Below are positions 1-5,315 of a DNA stretch of 5,315 nucleotides, piece by piece. Both the position numbers and the translations under genes were made by a program. The DNA is from Curtobacterium sp. MCPF17_052. Its GTDB lineage: Bacteria; Actinomycetota; Actinomycetes; Actinomycetales; Microbacteriaceae. The first letter of the stretch is position 1. The number at the start of each line of letters is the position of its first letter. Where the stretch lies: positions 1 to 5,315 of the forward strand of contig NZ_QKSD01000027.1 of NCBI RefSeq assembly GCF_003234085.1, given 5' to 3'. Below the pieces are notes generated by a model. That model ran no database searches, was not told the origin of the DNA, and saw only the letters and a list, made by a program, of their open reading frames with translations.

Positions 1-28
1 ACCCCCGAAAGGGTCAGGAAAAAAGTGT
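1..28 (-). other. start of the 23S-5S spacer; 5S gene lies outside the window
   Basis: On the RNA strand this is the sequence just after the 23S 3' end: alternating CA, a run of six T (24-19), then CCTGACCCTTTCGGGGGT. The T run has no strong hairpin before it, so it is not an intrinsic terminator. The last 14 nt can form a weak ACCC/GGGT hairpin (1-4 with 11-14). A 5S gene is expected shortly downstream but is cut off. Confidence 0.7.
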
Positions 29-36
29 GTGTCAAG
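26..36 (-). other. 23S terminal stem, 3' arm
   Basis: RNA CTTGACACACA, the partner of 3150-3159, giving ten pairs with one bulged A at 30. This supports the placement of the mature 23S 3' end near base 29 and shows that the precursor stem continues a few bases beyond it. Confidence 0.75.
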
Positions 37-164
37 TCTTCGGCTTATTAGTACCGGTCAGCTCCACGGGTCGTTAGTCCCCGCTTCCACATCCGGCCTA
101 TCAACCCAGTAGTCTGCTGGGAGCCTCTCACACTCAAGGTGCATGGAAATCTCATCTCGAAGAC

Positions 165-197
<33 letters not shown>

Positions 198-243
198 GGT
201 CCGAACGTAGCTAATCAGCGGTGCCCTTGGCAGAACAACTGAC

Positions 244-284
<41 letters not shown>

Positions 285-313
285 TAGATCTTCTCAAATT
301 TCCAACGCGCGCA

Positions 314-346
<33 letters not shown>

Positions 347-362
347 AAACCCAGCTCGCGTA

Positions 363-399
<37 letters not shown>

Positions 400-403
400 A
401 CTC

Positions 404-444
<41 letters not shown>

Positions 445-471
445 ATGCCGTCGATATGGACTCTTGGGCAA

Positions 472-486
472 GATCAGCCTGTTATC
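472..486 (-). other. 23S peptidyl-transferase centre, 2447-2461 segment
   Basis: RNA GATAACAGGCTGATC. A2451, the central adenine of the catalytic site, is at 482, and G2447 at 486. The segment is unchanged from the near-universal sequence. Confidence 0.88.
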
Positions 487-634
487 CCCGAGGTACCTTT
501 TATCCGTTGAGCGACAGCGCTTCCACAAGCCACTGCCGGATCACTAGTCCCGACTTTCGTCCCTGCTCGACCTGTCAGTCTCACAGTCAAGCTCCCTTGT
601 GCACTTACACTCGCCACCTGATTGCCAACCAGGT

Positions 635-667
<33 letters not shown>

Positions 668-865
668 GGGAGGCAACCGCCCCAGTTAAACTACCCATCA
701 GGCACTGTCCATGAACCCGATCAGGGTCCTACGTTAGACATCCAAAGTGACCAGAGTGGTATTTCAACAATGACTCCACGAACACTAGCGTGCCCGCTTC
801 ACAGTCTCCCACCTATCCTACACAAGCCACTCCGAACACCAATACCAAACTGTAGTAAAGGTCAC

Positions 866-880
866 GGGGTCTTTCCGTCC
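866..880 (-). other. 23S macrolide-binding/peptidyl-transferase loop (A2058, A2059)
   Basis: RNA GGACGGAAAGACCCC. By alignment to E. coli, A2058 is 874, A2059 is 873, A2060 is 872 and G2061 is 871. The adenines at 2058 and 2059 are the macrolide-sensitive state, so this gene copy carries no macrolide-resistance substitution there. Confidence 0.88.
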
Positions 881-953
881 TGCTGCGCGTAACGAGCATC
901 TTTACTCGTAGTGCAATTTCGCCGAGTTCGCGGTTGAGACAGCTGGGAAGTCG

Positions 954-1009
<56 letters not shown>

Positions 1010-1519
1010 TGGTTATAGTTACCACCGCCGTTTACTGGGGCTTAAATTCAGAGCTTCGCCGTGAGGCTGACCCTTCCTCTTAACCTTCCAGCACCGGGCA
1101 GGCGTCAGTCCGTATACATCGTCTTGCGACTTCGCACGGACCTGTGTTTTTAGTAAACAGTCGCTTCCCACTGGTCTCTGCGGCCTTCAACGCTCACGGA
1201 GTAAATCCGGTCACGCGTCCGGCCCCCCTTCTCCCGAAGTTACGGGGGCATTTTGCCGAGTTCCTTAACCACGATTATCTCGATCTCCTTGGTATTCTCT
1301 ACCTGACCACCTGAGTCGGTTTCGGGTACGGGCGGCTGCAACCTCGCGTCGATGCTTTTCTCGGCAGCATAGGATCACTGAATTCCCCTTACGGGTACGC
1401 GTCGGGTCTCAGGCATACAGACGACGGATTTGCCTATCGTCAGCCCTACATCCTTACACCAGGATCACCTTACGGATACCATCGCCTGGCTCAGCTACCT
1501 TCCTGCGTCACACCTGTTC

Positions 1520-1640
1520 ATACGCTAACCGCACCAGCATGGGGTCGAGCGTTAGACCGGCCCGTCTCACCCCGAAGGGATCAACAAGTGCCGGGTTAGG
1601 ACTCTTAGCACCACTGGATTAGCTTGGGCGGTTGTTCGCC
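1520..1640 (-). other. actinobacterial insertion in 23S domain III
   Basis: Between the conserved GTACCGGCGAA (near 1645) and GTGTGACGCAGGAAGG (near 1515), this rRNA carries about 110-120 nt where E. coli has a short segment of roughly 17 nt. An insertion of about 100 nt at this place, between helices 54 and 55, is a known marker of Actinobacteria. It includes small hairpins, for example GGCG/CGCC at 1627-1640 and a CCC-UUCG-GGG hairpin near 1569-1579. The boundaries are approximate. Confidence 0.75.
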
Positions 1641-1958
1641 GGTACGGGAATATCAACCCGTTGTCCATCGACTACGCCTGTCGGCCTCGCCTTAGGTCCC
1701 GACTTACCCAGGGCGGATTAACCTGGCCCTGGAACCCTTGGTCTTTCGGAGGACGGGTTTCTCACCCGTCTTTCGCTACTCATGCCTGCATTCTCACTCG
1801 TGTGGCGTCCACGGCTGGATCACTCCGCCGCTTCACTCGCCACACGACGCTCTCCTACCACTCCGCACGACTGAACCACGAAGGCTTGTCTAGTGTGCGA
1901 AATCTACAACTTCGGCGGTGTGCTTGAGCCCCGTTACATTGTCGGCGCGGAATCACTT

Positions 1959-2020
<62 letters not shown>

Positions 2021-2583
2021 CTGTGCAACTCCACATCCTTTCCCACTTAGCACACGCTTAGGGGCCTTAGTTGGTAGTCTGGGTTGTTTCCCTCTCGACG
2101 ATGAAGCTTATCCCCCACCGTCTCACTGCTGCGCTCTCACTCACCGGCATTCGGAGTTTGGCTGACGTCAGTAACCTGTTGAGGCCCATCGGCCATCCAG
2201 TAGCTCTACCTCCGGCGAGAAACACGCAACGCTGCACCTAAATGCATTTCGGAGAGAACCAGCTATCACGAAGTTTGATTGGCCTTTCACCCCTATCCAC
2301 AGCTCATCCCCTCCATTTTCAACTGAAGTGGGTTCGGTCCTCCACGACGTCTTACCGTCGCTTCAACCTGGCCATGGATAGATCACTTCGCTTCGGGTCT
2401 AGGACATGCGACTGAATCGCCCTATTCAGACTCGCTTTCGCTACGGCTACCCCACACGGGTTAACCTCGCCACATATCGCTAACTCGCAGGCTCATTCTT
2501 CAAAAGGCACGCCGTCACCCCTACAAAGGAGGCTCCGACGGTTTGTAAGCAAACGGTTTCAGGTACTATTTCACTCCCCTCCC

Positions 2584-2614
<31 letters not shown>

Positions 2615-3149
2615 TGTCCGCTATCGGTCATCTGGGAGTATTTAGGCTTATCAGGTGGTCCTGACAGATTCACACGGGATTTCTCGGGCCCCGTGCTACT
2701 TGGGATACACATCCGGCCATAACACCATTTCGTCTACGGGGCTGGCACCCACTACGGCCCGGCTTTCAAACCGGTTCGACTATGATGCGCTGTAACCGTC
2801 CCAGTCCGGCAGAACTGAGTGACGTGTCCCACAACCCCGACCATGCAACGCCCGCCGGCTATCACACATGATCGGTTTAGCCTCATCCGTTTTCGCTCGC
2901 CACTACTCACGGAATCACATGTTGTTTTCTCTTCCTGTGGGTACTGAGATGTTTCACTTCCCCACGTTCCCTCTACCCGCCCTATATATTCAGGCGGGAG
3001 TCACCAGGTCACAAAAGCGCCTGGCGGGGTTTCCCCATTCGGAAATCCTCGGCTCACAGCTCGATTATCAGCTCCCCGAGGCTTATCGCAGATTTCTACG
3101 TCCTTCTTCGGCTCCAGATGCCAAGGCATCCACCGTTTGCTCTTAGAAA

Positions 3150-3159
3150 CTTGACCACA
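3150..3159 (-). other. 23S terminal stem, 5' arm
   Basis: RNA TGTGGTCAAG. GTCAAG (3155-3150) pairs with CTTGAC (36-31), and TGTG (3159-3156) pairs with CACA (29-26), leaving A30 bulged. The inner part is 23S helix 1; the outer pairs extend it into the precursor flank, where RNase III-type processing of pre-23S would be expected. Confidence 0.75.
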
Positions 3160-3233
3160 AAGATTAAAATTGCGATCCAACGTCACACCGACACCACACC
3201 AGCCACCACAAGGGCAACCAACCGGTCTCGGAT

Positions 3234-3259
3234 GACGCGAATCTAAAGATGCTCGCGTC
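3234..3259 (-). other. hairpin just downstream of the spacer boxA
   Basis: A perfect 7-bp inverted repeat, GACGCGA (3234-3240) and TCGCGTC (3253-3259), with a 12-nt loop. In the RNA the loop can add a small inner stem (AUC-UUUA-GAU) after a GC bulge. It follows the boxA-like element by one or two bases. It could serve the antitermination complex or be a processing site; which one cannot be told from sequence. Confidence 0.65.
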
Positions 3260-3260
3260 C

Positions 3261-3279
3261 ACTGTGTAGTTCTCAACAT
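3261..3279 (-). promoter_or_regulatory. boxA-like antitermination element in the spacer
   Basis: The RNA strand reads ATGTTGAGAACTACACAGT, sharing TTGAGAACT and a downstream ACAG with the leader copy. Its position about 105 nt before the 23S 5' end fits a second loading point for the antitermination complex ahead of the long 23S gene, as in other bacteria where leader and spacer each carry a boxA. It is followed directly by GGACGCGAGCATC, which starts the hairpin at 3234-3259. This stretch is strongly conserved in actinobacterial spacers as far as I recall. Function is inferred. Confidence 0.7.
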
Positions 3280-3325
3280 ACGATCGGCACCACACTCCAC
3301 CAAACCAAACCGGTCTGACATCATG

Positions 3326-3405
3326 CGGCCCAACGAAGGACCCAACGGCCCAACCCCTCCCAACACTCTCGTGTCAGCAGGAAGCCTGGTCCCTCAGGAC
3401 CCAAC
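3326..3405 (-). repeat. CCCAAC repeat cluster in the spacer
   Basis: On the plus strand CGGCCCAAC occurs at 3326-3334 and 3346-3354, 20 bp apart, and AGGACCCAAC at 3337-3346 and 3396-3405. The common core CCCAAC appears four times (3329, 3341, 3349, 3400), reading GTTGGG on the RNA. The cluster looks like local duplication within a fast-changing spacer. Confidence 0.6.
3363..3401 (-). other. two adjacent small hairpins in the middle of the spacer
   Basis: Read on the RNA strand, GGUCC-UGAG-GGACC (3401-3388) forms a 5-bp stem and ACAC-GAGA-GUGU (3374-3363) a 4-bp stem with a GNRA-type tetraloop. Both are short and the second is weak by itself. Confidence 0.5.
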
Positions 3406-3485
3406 AACGTGCACCAGCCAGCAGCTCCACCCCCGACCCGTTCCAACCAGGCGAACCCGGTGTACTGAAGATCGGAAGCATCACT

Positions 3486-3504
3486 CCCAACTGCACTGTC
3501 AATG
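3486..3504 (-). other. pre-16S processing stem, spacer arm
   Basis: An uninterrupted 19-nt segment of the spacer RNA, CATTGACAGTGCAGTTGGG, complementary to three blocks of the leader at 5265-5289. It lies about 100 nt downstream of the mature 16S 3' end. All 19 bases are paired in the proposed stem, which argues against a chance match. Cleavage by an RNase III-type enzyme is inferred from the general pathway. Confidence 0.65.
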
Positions 3505-3524
3505 TTCCACCCATGAGCTACCCG

Positions 3525-3543
3525 TCGGACACGTTCGGTCCGA
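3525..3543 (-). other. spacer hairpin UCGGAC/GUCCGA
   Basis: Six perfect pairs (3525-3530 with 3538-3543) and a 7-nt loop. It is flanked on its 16S-proximal side by the perfect 10-bp palindrome CAGGCGCCTG (3546-3555). Both lie inside the region looped by the 16S processing stem. Confidence 0.6.
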
Positions 3544-3599
3544 ATCAGGCGCCTGGACCAGCCACCACCCACCAAACGGTGAACAGCACTGACCAGATG

Positions 3600-3785
<186 letters not shown>

Positions 3786-4036
3786 CGTTGCTGATCTGCG
3801 ATTACTAGCGACTCCGACTTCATGAGGTCGAGTTGCAGACCTCAATCCGAACTGAGACCGGCTTTTTGGGATTCGCTCCACCTTACGGTATCGCAGCCCT
3901 TTGTACCGGCCATTGTAGCATGCGTGAAGCCCAAGACATAAGGGGCATGATGATTTGACGTCATCCCCACCTTCCTCCGAGTTGACCCCGGCAGTCTCCT
4001 ATGAGTCCCCGGCATAACCCGCTGGCAACATAGAAC

Positions 4037-4101
<65 letters not shown>

Positions 4102-4208
4102 CCACCTGTACACCGACCACAAGGGGGCGACCATCTCTGGCCGTTTCCGGTGTATGTCAAGCCTTGGTAAGGTTCTTCGCGTTGCATCGAATTAATCCGC
4201 ATGCTCCG

Positions 4209-4272
<64 letters not shown>

Positions 4273-4611
4273 GGCGCTTAATGCGTTAGCTACGACACAG
4301 AAACCGTGGAAAGGTCCCTACATCTAGCGCCCAACGTTTACGGCATGGACTACCAGGGTATCTAATCCTGTTCGCTCCCCATGCTTTCGCTCCTCAGCGT
4401 CAGTTACGGCCCAGAGATCTGCCTTCGCCATCGGTGTTCCTCCTGATATCTGCGCATTCCACCGCTACACCAGGAATTCCAATCTCCCCTACCGCACTCT
4501 AGTCTGCCCGTACCCACTGCAAGCCCGAGGTTGAGCCTCGGGATTTCACAGCAGACGCGACAAACCGCCTACGAGCTCTTTACGCCCAATAATTCCGGAC
4601 AACGCTTGCAC

Positions 4612-4656
<45 letters not shown>

Positions 4657-4763
4657 TTCTGCAGGTACCGTCACTTTCGCTTCTTCCCTACTAAAAGAGG
4701 TTTACAACCCGAAGGCCGTCATCCCTCACGCGGCGTTGCTGCATCAGGCTTTCGCCCATTGTG

Positions 4764-4823
<60 letters not shown>

Positions 4824-4855
4824 CGGTCACCCTCTCAGGCCGGCTACCCGTCGTC

Positions 4856-4897
<42 letters not shown>

Positions 4898-5137
4898 GAG
4901 TCCATCCCCAACCAAAAAATCTTTCCACCACCAGGCCATGCGACCAGTGATCATATCCAGTATTAGACGTCGTTTCCAACGCTTATCCCAGAGTCAGGGG
5001 CAGGTTACTCACGTGTTACTCACCCGTTCGCCACTAATCCGCCCAGCAAGCTGGGCATCATCGTTCGACTTGCATGTGTTAAGCACGCCGCCAGCGTTCG
5101 TCCTGAGCCAGGATCAAACTCTCCGTAAAAAATTACA

Positions 5138-5157
5138 ACCAACACCGAAGTGTCAGC
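5138..5157 (-). other. UUCG hairpin just before the 16S 5' end
   Basis: RNA ACAC-UUCG-GUGU (5153-5142) with a C(UUCG)G tetraloop, a very stable loop type. The stem extends outward by G-U, U-G, C-G and G-U pairs to 5157/5138. It ends about 9 nt before the mature 16S and may be a precursor-processing or folding element. Confidence 0.6.
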
Positions 5158-5166
5158 GAGTTGATC

Positions 5167-5180
5167 TTGACTGTTGACTG
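5167..5180 (-). repeat. tandem 7-bp repeat in the leader
   Basis: TTGACTG occurs twice in a row on the plus strand (5167-5173, 5174-5180), CAGTCAA on the RNA. It lies about 40-50 nt before the 16S 5' end. Its significance is unknown; it may be a chance or slippage product. Confidence 0.6.
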
Positions 5181-5250
5181 TCTACTGACAATCTTCAATC
5201 CAAAAGGAATTGCTTCATGACCCGACCAGCCGAAACCGATCGAGCACGAG

Positions 5251-5271
5251 GTCAATAAAATTGGCATTGAC
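5251..5271 (-). other. leader hairpin GTCAAT/ATTGAC
   Basis: A perfect 6-bp inverted repeat (5251-5256 and 5266-5271) around a 9-nt A/T-rich loop. The right arm is the same sequence that pairs with the spacer in the proposed 16S processing stem, so the two structures exclude each other. Confidence 0.6.
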
Positions 5272-5289
5272 AATGTGCACGCTGTTGAG
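5265..5289 (-). other. pre-16S processing stem, leader arm
   Basis: The leader arm pairs with spacer 3486-3504 across the whole 16S gene. Pairs run 5265-5272 with 3504-3497 (8 bp, perfect), a 2-nt bulge at 5273-5274, 5275-5279 with 3496-3492 (5 bp, perfect), a 4-nt bulge at 5280-5283, then 5284-5289 with 3491-3486 (6 bp, one G-U). The total is 19 bp with bulges only on the leader side. Bacterial 16S precursors are usually released by RNase III cutting such a stem. The pairing is seen in the sequence; the cleavage is inferred. Confidence 0.65.
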
Positions 5290-5298
5290 TTCTCAAGG
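5281..5298 (-). promoter_or_regulatory. boxA-like antitermination element in the leader
   Basis: The RNA strand reads CCTTGAGAACTCAACAGC. Its core TTGAGAACT (5296-5288) followed by ACAG recurs in the spacer at 3276-3261. Elements of this wording occur in rRNA leaders and spacers of Actinobacteria and are taken to be boxA sites bound by NusB/NusE (S10), which keep RNA polymerase from terminating early on untranslated rRNA. The core is also an inverted repeat, TTGAG-AA-CTCAA. It overlaps the outermost part of the proposed 16S processing stem (5284-5289). The role is from homology; the sequence match between the two copies is seen directly. Confidence 0.7.
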
Positions 5299-5315
5299 AC
5301 CAGACGCACTCCCCA

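Larger units (their letters stand above)
5130..5315 (-). other. rRNA operon leader (5' external transcribed spacer), partial
   Basis: About 186 nt upstream of the 16S 5' end, transcribed leftward and trimmed away. It contains a boxA-like element at its upstream end (5281-5298), an arm of the 16S processing stem (5265-5289), a local hairpin (5251-5271), a tandem 7-bp repeat (5167-5180) and a UUCG hairpin just before the mature 16S (5138-5157). I found no convincing sigma-70-like -35/-10 pair on the minus strand: the TTGACC at 5256-5251 and the TTGAAG near 5198-5193 both lack a TANNNT hexamer at 16-19 nt. The rrn promoters therefore probably lie to the right of the window. No open frame here looks like a gene. 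Confidence 0.85.

Noticed and set aside
19..24. Rho-independent terminator at the T run after 23S
   Set aside because: No stable G+C-rich hairpin precedes the six T on the RNA strand; only the 23S terminal stem is nearby. The 5S gene is expected further on.
1420..1441. Inverted repeat GACGA/TCGTC, first considered as part of the actinobacterial insertion
   Set aside because: Comparison with the remembered E. coli sequence shows a matching segment (around GGCAAATCCG) there too, so this is ordinary 23S; the insertion lies at about 1520-1640.
5041..5056. Perfect inverted repeat GCCCAGC-AA-GCTGGGC as a mobile-element end or operator
   Set aside because: It is the V1 hairpin of 16S rRNA.
5251..5256. 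Promoter -35 box TTGACC on the minus strand of the leader
   Set aside because: No TANNNT-like -10 hexamer occurs at normal spacing, and the site lies inside the expected transcribed leader, downstream of the boxA-like element.

Overview
The window is a nearly complete bacterial ribosomal RNA operon lying entirely on the minus strand, so transcription runs from right (5315) to left (1). In transcription order it holds: a leader of about 186 nt (5315-5130); the 16S rRNA gene (about 5129-3606, ~1524 nt); an internal transcribed spacer of about 449 nt without tRNA (3605-3157); the 23S rRNA gene (about 3156-29, ~3128 nt); and about 28 nt of the 23S-5S spacer. The 5S gene should lie just beyond base 1, and the promoters upstream of base 5315. 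I see no protein-coding gene, mobile element or CRISPR array; the open reading frames present are chance frames inside rRNA or spacer.

The organism is a high-G+C Gram-positive (Actinobacteria), most likely order Micrococcales, family Microbacteriaceae. The reasons are the wording of the 16S variable regions (V1 hairpin at 5041-5056, the V2 stretch near 4890-4985, the short helix 17 near 4660-4700), an insertion of about 110-120 nt in 23S domain III that marks Actinobacteria, the absence of tRNA genes from the spacer, and actinobacterial-type TTGAGAACT (boxA-like) elements in both leader and spacer. The 16S resembles the Leifsonia/Cryobacterium/Salinibacterium-type genera from memory, but I cannot fix the genus without a search.

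The less routine content is in the non-coding flanks. The leader and the spacer each carry a boxA-like antitermination element. A discontinuous 19-bp complementarity joins the leader (5265-5289) to the spacer (3486-3504) and would loop out the whole 16S as a processing stem. The sequence just after the 16S 3' end is a Shine-Dalgarno-like AAGGAG that can fold back on the anti-Shine-Dalgarno of the unprocessed rRNA. The 23S ends pair through GTCAAG/CTTGAC, extended past the mature ends by four pairs after a bulged A. The spacer also holds several small hairpins, a cluster of CCCAAC repeats and G-rich tracts in the RNA.

The parts act as one transcription unit: antitermination elements for long untranslated RNA, stems for RNase III-type release of 16S and 23S, and the two mature rRNAs. 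The known functional sites I checked are intact and of wild-type identity (anti-Shine-Dalgarno, 530 loop, A1408/A1492/A1493, A2058/A2059, A2451, sarcin-ricin loop). I found no convincing evidence of a previously undescribed system here.
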